NCBI GenBank assembly: GCA_015060965.1
Contig: SUXN01000026.1
Location: 1-41,184 of the forward strand
DNA from: Bacteroidales bacterium
GTDB taxonomy: Bacteria; Bacteroidota; Bacteroidia; Bacteroidales; Bacteroidaceae
Reading direction: 5' to 3'
DNA length: 41,184 nt
Positions 7,446 to 16,035 of this stretch are shown in pieces. Each line of letters starts with the position of its first letter. The first letter of the stretch is position 1. Under the pieces are notes generated by a model. That model searched no databases. It was not told where the DNA came from and was given only the letters and a program-made list of their open reading frames with translations. Both the position numbers and the translations under genes were made by a program.

Positions 7446-8777
7446 ATGACTACACTACTTATTATAATCTCGTCGCTTCTCCTTGTGGCGCTCATCGCTG
7501 TATCATTCTATTGCGTGAGGCTTTACGGCAAGAGTGTGGCACTTGAGAAGGAAAACCAACTGCTCGATTCCCGAATGCTGCAACTTGAGGACTCGCTCCG
7601 CAAGAGTGAAGATGATGCACGCACCCATCAGGCATTGCGCGAAGAGCAGTTTGTGAGGATTGCTGCCCTTGAGAGCGAGAACAGTGCCCTGAATGAGCGC
7701 CTTGAGGCACAGAAAGAGCAGTTCAGGACTTCGCTCGACCAGATGCGTCTGGAGTTCAAGAGCATGGCAACAGAAGTCATCGAGAAAAACAGCGAACAGT
7801 TCAACAGGCAGTCCCAGGAGAGGCTCGAGGCCATGCTGATGCCTTTTGACAAAGATCTCAAGCAGTTCCGCGAGAAAGTAGAGAGCTATTACGGCGAGGA
7901 GAGCAAGCAACGCTTCTCGTTGCAGGAGAACATAAAGAGCCTTGTCGAGGCCAACCGCCGCATAAGCGACGAGGCACTCAACCTCACCCGCGCCATAACA
8001 GGAACAAACAACAACAAGTTCCAGGGCGATTGGGGCGAGACAATCCTTGAACAGATTCTTGAAAACTCAGGGCTCATAGAGGGCGAGCAGTGGGAGCATC
8101 AGGTCACGTTGCGTGACGAGAAGGGCAGTGCGGCACTCAATGAAGAAACCAAGCGCGCCATGAAACCCGATGTCATTATACATTTCCCGGGAAAACGCGA
8201 TATAATAATAGACTCCAAGGTGTCGCTCAAGGCTTACATGGAGTATCTTGCTACCGATGATGAGACCTTGCGTGCCCTGCGCCTTAAAGAGCATGTGGCA
8301 AGTGTGCGCCGTCACATCGACGAGCTTGCCGGCAAGCGCTACGACAAATACAACATAAATTCACTCGATTACGTGATGTTGTTCATCCCCAACGAGCCTT
8401 CTTACTTTATGGCAATGGAGGCCGACAACGGGCTGTGGAACTATGCCTATAAAAAAGGTATAGTGCTTATATCACCGTCCAACCTCATTTCAACGCTCTT
8501 TGTCGTCAACTCTCTGTGGACCCGTGAGCGTCAGCAGCGCGATGTACAGCGCATTGTAGACACCGCAAATGCAATCTATGACAAGTTCGTGAACTTCACC
8601 GATAACTTCGGCAAGATTGAAACAGCCCTCATTAAAGCCCATGAGGCATACGACGAGGCTCTCAAGCAACTCAAGACCGGCAAAGGCAACATAAGCAAAC
8701 GTCTGGGCGAGCTCAAGGACATGGGCCTTCTCACAACCAACAAGCAACTCCCCGACAGGTTCGCCGGGGAGGAGTGA
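7446..8777 (+). CDS. rmuC: DNA recombination protein RmuC
   Basis: A 443-residue protein. It has an N-terminal membrane anchor (residues 3-25), a long coiled coil (about 28-180) and a C-terminal RmuC domain. Recognisable family blocks include GDWGETILEQILENSGL, PDVIIHFPGKRDIIIDSKVSL, NSLDYVMLFIPNEPSYFMA and GIVLISPSNLISTL. RmuC limits inversions between short inverted repeats in E. coli and has a restriction-endonuclease-like core. It sits directly upstream of a recombinase and an invertible segment, which may be coincidence. It has its own promoter. No clear terminator is visible in the 150 bases after it. Confidence 0.93.
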   Translation: MTTLLIIISSLLLVALIAVSFYCVRLYGKSVALEKENQLLDSRMLQLEDSLRKSEDDARTHQALREEQFVRIAALESENSALNERLEAQKEQFRTSLDQMRLEFKSMATEVIEKNSEQFNRQSQERLEAMLMPFDKDLKQFREKVESYYGEESKQRFSLQENIKSLVEANRRISDEALNLTRAITGTNNNKFQGDWGETILEQILENSGLIEGEQWEHQVTLRDEKGSAALNEETKRAMKPDVIIHFPGKRDIIIDSKVSLKAYMEYLATDDETLRALRLKEHVASVRRHIDELAGKRYDKYNINSLDYVMLFIPNEPSYFMAMEADNGLWNYAYKKGIVLISPSNLISTLFVVNSLWTRERQQRDVQRIVDTANAIYDKFVNFTDNFGKIETALIKAHEAYDEALKQLKTGKGNISKRLGELKDMGLLTTNKQLPDRFAGEE

Positions 8778-8927
8778 TGCCTGTCTTGTTTGTACAACCA
8801 GTTCGTTTAATGAAAAGATTGTTTATTATATAAAAATAGTACCTTATATAATAGATAAGGTGGTGCATAGTTTAAAAACAAATATGGAACTTTAGGGGTG
8901 AATGTATAACTAAAACCTATTTGTTCT
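8778..8927. other. Intergenic region; left edge of the AT-rich island
   Basis: Base composition shifts from moderate GC in rmuC to strongly AT-rich here. A hairpin CCTTAT...ATAAGG (about 8851-8870) lies mid-region. I found no exact Bacteroidota promoter, no att-like direct repeat shared with the right edge, and no copy of the 20-bp inverted repeat found at 10156. Confidence 0.5.
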
Positions 8928-10136
8928 ATGGCTACAATGAAAATTCAGTTCCGTCCATCGGTAGTTGATGGAGGGCTAGGGGTTATTTATTATCAGATAA
9001 TCCATAACGGCAAATCTTGTCTGTATAAGACGGAGTATCATCTCTATCCTGATGAGTGGGACTGTGACCGGTCAGAGGTTGTCTTGTCCGGGCGGAGTGA
9101 ATTTCGGATACATTATCTGTTGAAAATTAATTGTAATATTAAGCTTGACATTGAACGTTTTAATAGGATTATTGGTTTAATGGAACGCGACAAGCCTGAT
9201 TTTGCATCTGATGATGTTATATCCGTATTATTCCCAAAGAATCCGGAAAGTTACCTGTTTTTGTTTATGAGAAACGTAATTGCTGGCCTAAAAGATATTG
9301 GTAAGATACGTACCTCGGAAACATATACCTCTGCATTGAATAGTTTCAGGAAATTTCGGAACAATGAAGATATAGCATTCGATGATATTGATTCCGATGT
9401 TATGATTGCATATGAAGCATATCTAAAGGCCTGCGGTGTAAGTCCCAACAGCTCGTCTTTTTATATCCGTAATCTTAGAGCTGTGTATAACCGTGCTGTT
9501 GAAAAAGGATTGACATCCCAGCGCTTTCCATTCAAACATGTTTATACGGGAATTGAAAAAACTACCAAACGTGCAGTCTCTTTAAAAATAATTAAGCAGA
9601 TAAAGGATATGGATCTTTCGCATAATCCGGCCTCTGATTTTGCTCGTGATATGTTTCTCTTTTCGTTCTATACCCGTGGTATGTCTTTTGTCGATATGGC
9701 ATATTTGCAGAAAAAGAATCTGAATTCAGGTGTCTTGTCATATAGAAGACGGAAAACAGGACAACAATTGTATGTGAAGTGGGAAAGGTGTATGCAAGAA
9801 ATTGTAGATAAATATGATACCTCAGGCACAGATTACTTGTTACCTATCCTAAATACCAATAATCTCCTTCAGGCTAGGAAACAATATATATATGCTTTAC
9901 ATAAAGTTAATCGTTATTTAAAGAAAATTGGTGAAATATTTAACCTTTCAATTGTATTGACTTTATATGTAGCCCGTCATTCTTGGGCTACTATAGCAAG
10001 GAGTAAAAATGTGCCAGTTTCTGTAATTAGCGAAGCTATGGGACACGATTCGGAAACTACTACGCGTATATATCTTGCTTCGTTAGATACTAATGCTGTT
10101 GATAATGCTAATAGTTTGATACTTGAATCCCTGTGA
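8928..10136 (+). CDS. Tyrosine recombinase (probable DNA invertase)
   Basis: A 402-residue tyrosine recombinase. It has an N-terminal arm-binding domain of the Bacteroidota type (about residues 5-90), a SAM-like core-binding domain (about 110-205) and a catalytic domain (about 215-402). Catalytic residues visible are R250 (FYTRGMS), K276 (RRKTGQ), R350 (YVARHSW), H373 (MGHDS) and nucleophile Y382 (RIYLAS). The usual first histidine of the H-x-x-R box is Y347. Recombinases of this subgroup (the Tsr type of Bacteroides) invert DNA that controls surface functions. The gene is followed at once by a 434-bp segment with perfect 20-bp inverted repeats, which I infer to be its substrate. Confidence 0.92.
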   Translation: MATMKIQFRPSVVDGGLGVIYYQIIHNGKSCLYKTEYHLYPDEWDCDRSEVVLSGRSEFRIHYLLKINCNIKLDIERFNRIIGLMERDKPDFASDDVISVLFPKNPESYLFLFMRNVIAGLKDIGKIRTSETYTSALNSFRKFRNNEDIAFDDIDSDVMIAYEAYLKACGVSPNSSSFYIRNLRAVYNRAVEKGLTSQRFPFKHVYTGIEKTTKRAVSLKIIKQIKDMDLSHNPASDFARDMFLFSFYTRGMSFVDMAYLQKKNLNSGVLSYRRRKTGQQLYVKWERCMQEIVDKYDTSGTDYLLPILNTNNLLQARKQYIYALHKVNRYLKKIGEIFNLSIVLTLYVARHSWATIARSKNVPVSVISEAMGHDSETTTRIYLASLDTNAVDNANSLILESL

Positions 10137-10155
10137 ATTTGTAAATATGTTTAAC

Positions 10156-10175
10156 TCTCTTTGGAAGAGATGTGA
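10156..10175 (+). repeat. Left inverted repeat of the invertible segment
   Basis: TCTCTTTGGAAGAGATGTGA, an exact reverse complement of 10570-10589. The first 15 bases are themselves palindromic (TCTCTT-TGG-AAGAGA), as expected for two inverted recombinase half-sites. A flanking TAAC outside the repeat is shared with the right copy after one indel. Confidence 0.88.
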
Positions 10176-10278
10176 ACACAACTGCAATATTACAAAAAAA
10201 ATGTGTAAATAATAAAAATATCAATAAAAATATAAAAAAAACACGTATTAAATTGATGATTGGTATCAAACTTGAACG

Positions 10279-10309
10279 GAAATTTAACCAGACATCAACT
10301 AAAAGTCAA
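10279..10309 (-). promoter_or_regulatory. Leftward promoter candidate inside the invertible segment
   Basis: On the minus strand, TTG (complement of 10307-10309), 20 bases, TAAATTTC (complement of 10279-10286). It matches the Bacteroidota consensus except for the final base (C for G). In the present orientation it points toward the 3' end of the recombinase gene. Confidence 0.5.
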
Positions 10310-10569
10310 TTATGATTTTGTAAAATATTTTGCAAAAAATGAAGTTTTCGTTTTTACTTGCATTCTAAAACAACCACCTTCCTATTCTTGATTATATGAT
10401 CTGATACGTTTACCAACTAAAACAACAAAAGGTTTGGCTAACGATATAACAAATTAAGGGGGGTAAAAAGTTTTTGATTAATCTGATATTCATTTGAACA
10501 TCAATGTCAAAAGAGCCTAATACGATATTGAAATTTAAGAAACAAACACAATCTTAAATGATTTATAAA

Positions 10570-10589
10570 TCACATCTCTTCCAAAGAGA
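10570..10589 (-). repeat. Right inverted repeat of the invertible segment
   Basis: TCACATCTCTTCCAAAGAGA, the exact reverse complement of 10156-10175. It ends 21 bases before the ATG of the ATPase gene, so transcription into the operon must cross or start within the segment. Confidence 0.88.
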
Positions 10590-10610
10590 AGTTATTTCAA
10601 TAGAGTTGTT

Positions 10611-13289
10611 ATGGATAAGTATCAAATACAAAGTGGAGAATTTATCGCGATAGAGGTTCTGAAAATATCTTCAATACCTCATGTTTCAACATTGTCAGAA
10701 AATATTTCAACGGTTGAACAGAATCAAATAATTGTGTCATATGCTCAAAGTATGGCCAATTCTTTAACCGAAATATATCAACAATATAAAGAAAAATATA
10801 CACGTACGGGTATCAATCCGGATATGTCCTTGGATTTGACATGGATTACAGAGGCTGTTAAAAATCAGCCTTTTAGAGCAAAGATTAATTTGTATATATC
10901 GATAAGAGCAATAAATCAAAATTCATCTCTGGCGGAAAATAATGTTAGTGAAATTATAACGTTGATATCTTCAGCTCTTGATACGGATAAGTATGAATAT
11001 AAAAAAGTAGAATTGTCTTCATATTACACATCTTTGATACAAACAAATATGAGTAATGTTCAGGCAATAGTGAAAGAAGAACGTTTGGAAGATTTGCAAA
11101 ACCAATATTTCCCAGTATGTTATACGTTTGATAGATTCCCAACAGATTATCAGGATTTAAGTCGTATCGTAAGCATTTTGATCGCAAATCCGGATTGTGC
11201 AGTAAGTTTTCAACTGATTCCAACGTATTATACTCAAGAAGAACTTGTTGAGATTAATAGGTCTAATCAGACCTTAAATACCCTAAGTCGCGGTGTTACA
11301 GATCATCAAGTCGGAAATATGAGTATTAGTGCTGCTGATAAAGTTTCAGACTTGTATAGATATTATTTCGATAATAAAAGTAGGTCTTTATTTACTTATA
11401 ACATACTTATTTATGGTGGCGGTACAAGTTTAATGAGCGTGGCAACGAGAGTATTAGGACAATTGAATTCTACACAGAATATTTCGCCAAATCTTAAGTT
11501 TATCGAGATTCCTAACACAGAAGCGTTAAATAATGTGGAGATGTTGTATTCTCAACCTTGGGTTCTTAATGATTACATTATGAGCAAGGATAGGAACATG
11601 AATATCTGGAATAGTGGTATGGTTTCTAATGCGGTATACAGATTGCCCTATATTATCACTTCTGATGAAGCTGCAAATTTTTTCCGTTTGCCAATAGGAA
11701 GCGATAAGGTAAATGCAGGATTAGATGTCAATGAGACTGGCAAATCGAGCAAATCATATTCTCAAAACTTGATAAATGCAGGAGATATCAAATTTGGTGT
11801 ACTCAAATCATCCTCACAGAATGATTCTATCGGTTTAACACTAAAGGACTTGGCTAAACATATGCTTGTAGTTGGTACTCCTGGGTCTGGTAAAACAACT
11901 TTTTCTGTAGGATTGCTTGACAGACTATGGAAGGAGCATCGTATCCCATTCCTTGTTATAGAACCGGCCAAGAATGAATATAGGGCTTTGGTTCAAAGTA
12001 TACCTGAACTTCAGGTGTTTACACCTGGTAAGAATTTTATTTCTCCTTTTGTTTTTAATCCTTTTGTCCCACCAAAGAATGTAAAACTTGAAACATACAA
12101 ATCTACTTTAAAGACAGCGTTCGCTGCTGGAGTTTCAATGTCTTCACCTCTTGATAAGATTTTTGAAGATACAATAAATAATTGTTATTCGGATTTTAGA
12201 TGGTTGGATACATATACAGTAGCTGATAAAGGACGTAATTTCAATATAGCAGATTTTATTAAATGTTTTCAAGATACTTTTGATGAAATTGGATATACTG
12301 GTGATGCCAAAAATATTGGTCGTGCTGGTGTTGTGCGTTTAAAGAGCCTAGTGAATCTCTTCGATAATTATTTTTCTATACCAATAGAAGATTTGCTTAC
12401 AAAACCAACGATTATAGAGTTGGCTGCTATTGAGAATTCTGATCAAAAAGCTTTAATTATTGCTTTGTTGCTTTTGTCAATTCTTGCATATGTTAATGCA
12501 AACTATGTTGGTGAAGGAGGATTGAGAAACTTTATATTGTTAGAAGAAGCACATGTTCTGTTGGACTCTTCTAGTAGCGGTGGTGAGGGTGCAGCCAATC
12601 CTGCAGCTATAGCTCAGGGGCTTGTGAAAAGAATGCTTGCGGAGATACGTTCATATGGTGTGGGACTTGCCATTGCTGACCAATCACCTCGAAAGGTCGG
12701 AATTGATATTGTGGCTCTTACTGACATTAAAGTTGCTTTTCGACTCGTCGAGGCGCAAGACAAACAAATTTTGGCCGATTCTACAAGTATGTCAGATGTC
12801 CAGCTTGCTCGTTTGGCAAAGCTTAAGCCAGGAGAAGCTTTTTTGTTCTTTAACCGTTTGGATGAACCTGAGGAAATTCTTACTCCTAATTATCGTTTGG
12901 ATAATAATATCTCAATATCGCTCTCCGATGATGGAATAAAAGAACTGTCTACGTATTGGAAAGATAAACAGGATAAATTACGTCCGTACCCCGAATGTCA
13001 AATTTGTCCTTATTGTATGGCTTCTTGCGATTATAACCGTCGTGTTCTTGCGAAAGAGGTGGCAAGAAGAATTTTCAATAACCATATAAAATCGGGAGCT
13101 AAGGATATCGAGAAAGTTAGGTTCGTATTTTCAAGGATTCAGAATTTGATAATAAGTGAACTTAATGATGAAGTTTTTGATAGACCACTTTTATCTTGCG
13201 TTAAAGTACACTTGTGGAGAAAGATAAAATATGAGACTAGTATTGCAATCAGTGATGCTACAATTAAAAAATCTTTAATTAAAGAATAA
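10611..13289 (+). CDS. HerA/VirB4-like ATPase (DUF87 type)
   Basis: An 892-residue P-loop ATPase and first gene of the island operon. Residues 1 to about 400 form an N-terminal region I do not recognise. The ATPase core begins with Walker A GTPGSGKT (K428), followed by LVIEPAKNEYRALV and VFTPGKNFISPF, blocks typical of a DUF87/HerA branch. Walker B is LLEEAHVLLD (E645, E646), and IADQSPRKV and ARLAKLKPGEAFLFF follow. A cysteine cluster C796-x2-C799-x2-C802-x3-C806 sits after the core, with the spacing of a 4Fe-4S ferredoxin site, though zinc is also possible. HerA-family ATPases form hexameric DNA or protein pumps and occur in several defence and conjugation systems. No NurA or toxin partner is encoded beside it. 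Confidence 0.85.
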   Translation: MDKYQIQSGEFIAIEVLKISSIPHVSTLSENISTVEQNQIIVSYAQSMANSLTEIYQQYKEKYTRTGINPDMSLDLTWITEAVKNQPFRAKINLYISIRAINQNSSLAENNVSEIITLISSALDTDKYEYKKVELSSYYTSLIQTNMSNVQAIVKEERLEDLQNQYFPVCYTFDRFPTDYQDLSRIVSILIANPDCAVSFQLIPTYYTQEELVEINRSNQTLNTLSRGVTDHQVGNMSISAADKVSDLYRYYFDNKSRSLFTYNILIYGGGTSLMSVATRVLGQLNSTQNISPNLKFIEIPNTEALNNVEMLYSQPWVLNDYIMSKDRNMNIWNSGMVSNAVYRLPYIITSDEAANFFRLPIGSDKVNAGLDVNETGKSSKSYSQNLINAGDIKFGVLKSSSQNDSIGLTLKDLAKHMLVVGTPGSGKTTFSVGLLDRLWKEHRIPFLVIEPAKNEYRALVQSIPELQVFTPGKNFISPFVFNPFVPPKNVKLETYKSTLKTAFAAGVSMSSPLDKIFEDTINNCYSDFRWLDTYTVADKGRNFNIADFIKCFQDTFDEIGYTGDAKNIGRAGVVRLKSLVNLFDNYFSIPIEDLLTKPTIIELAAIENSDQKALIIALLLLSILAYVNANYVGEGGLRNFILLEEAHVLLDSSSSGGEGAANPAAIAQGLVKRMLAEIRSYGVGLAIADQSPRKVGIDIVALTDIKVAFRLVEAQDKQILADSTSMSDVQLARLAKLKPGEAFLFFNRLDEPEEILTPNYRLDNNISISLSDDGIKELSTYWKDKQDKLRPYPECQICPYCMASCDYNRRVLAKEVARRIFNNHIKSGAKDIEKVRFVFSRIQNLIISELNDEVFDRPLLSCVKVHLWRKIKYETSIAISDATIKKSLIKE

Positions 13290-13306
13290 ATAAAATACAA
13301 ATAGTC

Positions 13307-16033
13307 ATGTCGGAAGAATTTGAAGACGTTGGTAGTTTTGATGATACTTTTAACGATTCGTCAACAGATGTGGATACTGAACTTGAATCCGCAGAAATGG
13401 GAGATTCGGAGGATGATGCTGAGTTTGAAGAGGATGTTTCAGAGCAGGAGATAGAACAAGAAACAGAGGAAATAGAGGAAGCTGAATTAGCCGAGCAACA
13501 GGCTGAAGAAATGGCGAAACAGGAAGCTGAACTAGCTGAGCAACAGGCTGAGGAAATGGCAGAACAGGAATCTGAACTAGCTGAGCAACAGGCTGAGCAA
13601 GAAGCAGTACGGGCCGAACAGAAGGCAGAGCATGCAGAGGAAATTGCAGAACAAGAAGCAGAACATGCTGAGCAGGAAGCAGTACGGGCCGAACAGCGGG
13701 CAGAGCGTGCCGAGGAAATAGCAGAACAAGAAGCTGATTATGCTGAACAGGAAACAGCATGGGCCGAACTTGAGGCAGAACGTGCCGAGGAAATAGCAGA
13801 ACAGCAAGCCGAGCAACAGGCTGAACTCGAAGCAGAACAGCAAGCAGAGCTTGAAGCCGAGCAACAGGCAGAGCTTGAGGCCGAGCAACAGGCAGAGCTT
13901 GAGGCCGAGCAGCAGGCTGAACTTGAAGCAGAACAGCAAGCAGAGCTTGAAGCAGAGCAACAGGCAGAGCTTGAGGCCGAGCAGCAGGCTGAACTTGAAG
14001 CAGAGCAACAGGCTGAACTTGAAGCAGAGCAACAGGCTGAACTTGAAGCAGAGCAACAGGCTGAACTTGAAGCAGAACAGCAAGCAGAACTCGAGGCCGA
14101 GCAACAGGCTGAACTCGAAGCAGAACAGCAAGCAGAGCTTGAAGCCGAGCAACAGGCAGAGCTTGAGGCCGAGCAACAGGCAGAGCTTGAGGCCGAGCAG
14201 CAGGCTGAACTTGAGGCCGAGCAGCAAGCAGAGCTTGAAGCAGAGCAACAGGCAGAGCTTGAGGCCGAGCAGCAGGCTGAACTTGAAGCAGAGCAGCAAG
14301 CAGAACTCGAGGCCGAGCAACAGGCAGAACTTGAAGCCGAGCAACAGGCTGAACTCGAGGCAGAACAGCAAGCGGAGCTTGAGGCAGAGCAACAGGCAGA
14401 ATTAGAAGCCGAGCAGCAGGCTGAACTTGAAGCAGAGCGGCAAGCAGAACTCGAGGCCGAGCAACAGGCTGAACTTGAAGCAGAGCAACAGGCTGAACTC
14501 GAGGCAGAACAGCAAGCGGAGCAACAGGCAGAGCAACAGGCAGAATTAGAAGCCGAGCAGCAGGCTGAACTCGAGGCAGAACAGCAAGCAGAGCTTGAGG
14601 CAGAGCAACAGGCAGAATTAGAAGCCGAGCAGCAGGCTGAACTTGAAGCAGAGCGGCAAGCAGAACTCGAGGCCGAGCAACAGGCAGAGCTTGAGGCCGA
14701 GCAACAAGCTGAGCTTGAGGCAGAACAGCAAGCAGAACTCGAGGCAGAACAGCAAGCAGAGCAACAGGCAGAGCTTGAGGCCGAGCAACAAGCTGAGCTT
14801 GAAGAAGAACAGCAAGCAGAACTCGAGGCCGAGCAACAGGCAGAGCTTGAAGCAGAGCAACAAGCAGAACTCGAGGCAGAACAGCAAGCCGAGCAACAGG
14901 CAGAGCTTGAGGCCGAGCAACAAGCTGAGCTTGAGGCAGAACAGCAAGCAGAACTCGAGGCAGAACAGCAAGCAGAGCAACAGGCAGAGCTTGAGGCCGA
15001 GCAACAAGCTGAGCTTGAGGCAGAACAGCAAGCAGAACTCGAGGCCGAGCAACAGGCTGAGCTTGAAGCAGAACAACAGGCAGAACTCGAAGCAGAAAGT
15101 AAGATGTCTCCCTCAGAACTTTATGAAAAGGGTCAGTTAGAGATGAATGAAGCACAGCGTGAGGCAGAGGAGTGGGCCGATGAAAATGGTATGGAGCGTT
15201 GGAGTGACGGCACACTAAGAACAAAAGAAGAAGATCCTAGTCTTTCTGACTATAATGTAACGCTTGATGGTCATTCTTTGGATCTTGATAAAGATTCTTT
15301 AGAGGGAACAAAGATGATGATTGGTCATTATGAATATGATGATGCACAGTTTGCAAATGATGTTAAATGGGGGGAGGATTATAAAGCAGCAACAGATGGT
15401 CTCTACTCTGACAATATGTCTGATATAAATGAGTCTATGGCAGGTATTAAATCTGCAAATGCAGAATATAAAGAGAATCAAGCTGAAACAGAAAAGATGG
15501 CAGACTATATGCACTGGCAAAGGGATTCATATATCGAAGAATATAATCCAAATGCTTCTGAACCAGAAATAGCGTCAAAGTGGCAAAGCGAGTTTGAGGC
15601 AGAACAACAGACTGAACTCAAGGACGAAAGTCGGATGTCTCCATCGGAACTTTACGAAAAAGGTCAGTTAGAGATGAACGAAGCACAGCGTGAGGCTGAG
15701 GAATGGGCCGATAAAAATGGAATGGAACGATGGAGCGATGGAACTTTAAGGGAAAACTATATGGAAAGTATAAAAGATGCTGAAGCTGCAAATCAATTTG
15801 AAATGGAAGCTGGGCAAAGGGCCGCACTCGAGGCAGATGTACAAGCTCAAGCGGATGCTCTGAATAAAGAGTACGTAGGTTTAATGGATAGAAAACAGGC
15901 TGCATTTGACAGCGCCGTTGATGCTACTAATATAGAAGATCGCGACCGTTTTGCTAATATCCAAAGCGATATAGGAATAGAAATGGAGCAGGTAAGGAGT
16001 AAAATTATTGAGAACAAAAATAGACTCAAATAG
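13307..16033 (+). CDS. Giant acidic octapeptide-repeat protein
   Basis: A 908-residue, extremely acidic protein of unknown function. Residues 1-60 are Asp/Glu-rich. Residues about 60-165 are irregular Ala/Glu/Gln helix. Residues about 165-600 are about fifty tandem copies of AEQQAELE, with occasional half units (EQQA). The period is eight, not seven, so a classic coiled coil is not ideal; a long single helix or unusual coil is more likely. A 40-residue module beginning MSPSELYEKGQLEMNEAQ and ending near ERWSDGTLR occurs at about 600-640 and again at about 777-817. The C-terminus is a Lys/Glu-rich helix ending ENKNRLK. There is no signal peptide or membrane helix. It follows the ATPase gene by 17 bases. 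A cytoplasmic scaffold or spacer is a guess. Confidence 0.8.
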   Translation: MSEEFEDVGSFDDTFNDSSTDVDTELESAEMGDSEDDAEFEEDVSEQEIEQETEEIEEAELAEQQAEEMAKQEAELAEQQAEEMAEQESELAEQQAEQEAVRAEQKAEHAEEIAEQEAEHAEQEAVRAEQRAERAEEIAEQEADYAEQETAWAELEAERAEEIAEQQAEQQAELEAEQQAELEAEQQAELEAEQQAELEAEQQAELEAEQQAELEAEQQAELEAEQQAELEAEQQAELEAEQQAELEAEQQAELEAEQQAELEAEQQAELEAEQQAELEAEQQAELEAEQQAELEAEQQAELEAEQQAELEAEQQAELEAEQQAELEAEQQAELEAEQQAELEAEQQAELEAEQQAELEAEQQAELEAEQQAELEAERQAELEAEQQAELEAEQQAELEAEQQAEQQAEQQAELEAEQQAELEAEQQAELEAEQQAELEAEQQAELEAERQAELEAEQQAELEAEQQAELEAEQQAELEAEQQAEQQAELEAEQQAELEEEQQAELEAEQQAELEAEQQAELEAEQQAEQQAELEAEQQAELEAEQQAELEAEQQAEQQAELEAEQQAELEAEQQAELEAEQQAELEAEQQAELEAESKMSPSELYEKGQLEMNEAQREAEEWADENGMERWSDGTLRTKEEDPSLSDYNVTLDGHSLDLDKDSLEGTKMMIGHYEYDDAQFANDVKWGEDYKAATDGLYSDNMSDINESMAGIKSANAEYKENQAETEKMADYMHWQRDSYIEEYNPNASEPEIASKWQSEFEAEQQTELKDESRMSPSELYEKGQLEMNEAQREAEEWADKNGMERWSDGTLRENYMESIKDAEAANQFEMEAGQRAALEADVQAQADALNKEYVGLMDRKQAAFDSAVDATNIEDRDRFANIQSDIGIEMEQVRSKIIENKNRLK
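13800..15100 (+). repeat. 24-bp tandem coding repeats
   Basis: About fifty in-frame units of 24 bp encode AEQQAELE. Units differ almost only at synonymous positions (GAA/GAG, GCA/GCC/GCT, CTT/CTC). Blocks of identical synonymous patterns recur, such as the 14400-14530 pattern at 14580-14660, as expected from unequal exchange. Several units are shortened by 12 bp. The array keeps other frames open on both strands. Confidence 0.92.
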
Positions 16034-16035
16034 TT

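Larger units (their letters stand above)
10156..10589. promoter_or_regulatory. Probable invertible promoter segment
   Basis: 434 bases bounded by perfect 20-bp inverted repeats, with no gene inside. It starts 20 bases after the recombinase stop and ends 21 bases before the next ATG. The best promoter-like match inside is on the minus strand (10279-10309), pointing away from the operon. After inversion it would lie at about 10436-10466, facing the operon, with a start about 137 bases before the ATG at 10611. Weaker plus-strand candidates exist (TTG 10330 with TTTACTTG 10353-10360; AAGGTTTG at 10429-10436), so the current state may be OFF or low but is not certain. Confidence 0.75.

Noticed and set aside
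10330-10360. Rightward promoter inside the invertible segment (TTG, 20 bases, TTTACTTG)
   Set aside because: It matches fewer of the informative -7 positions than the leftward candidate at 10279-10309, so I did not list it as a feature. It remains a rival that would make the present orientation ON.
13800-15100. A CRISPR-like array of short regular repeats
   Set aside because: The units are contiguous with no unique spacers, lie in a coding frame and vary mainly at synonymous positions.
13350-15224. A 624-residue open frame on the minus strand and further long frames over the repeat array
   Set aside because: The 24-bp repeat lacks stop codons in several frames by composition. The plus-strand frame has a normal start, continues into non-repeat sequence on both sides and fits the operon spacing.
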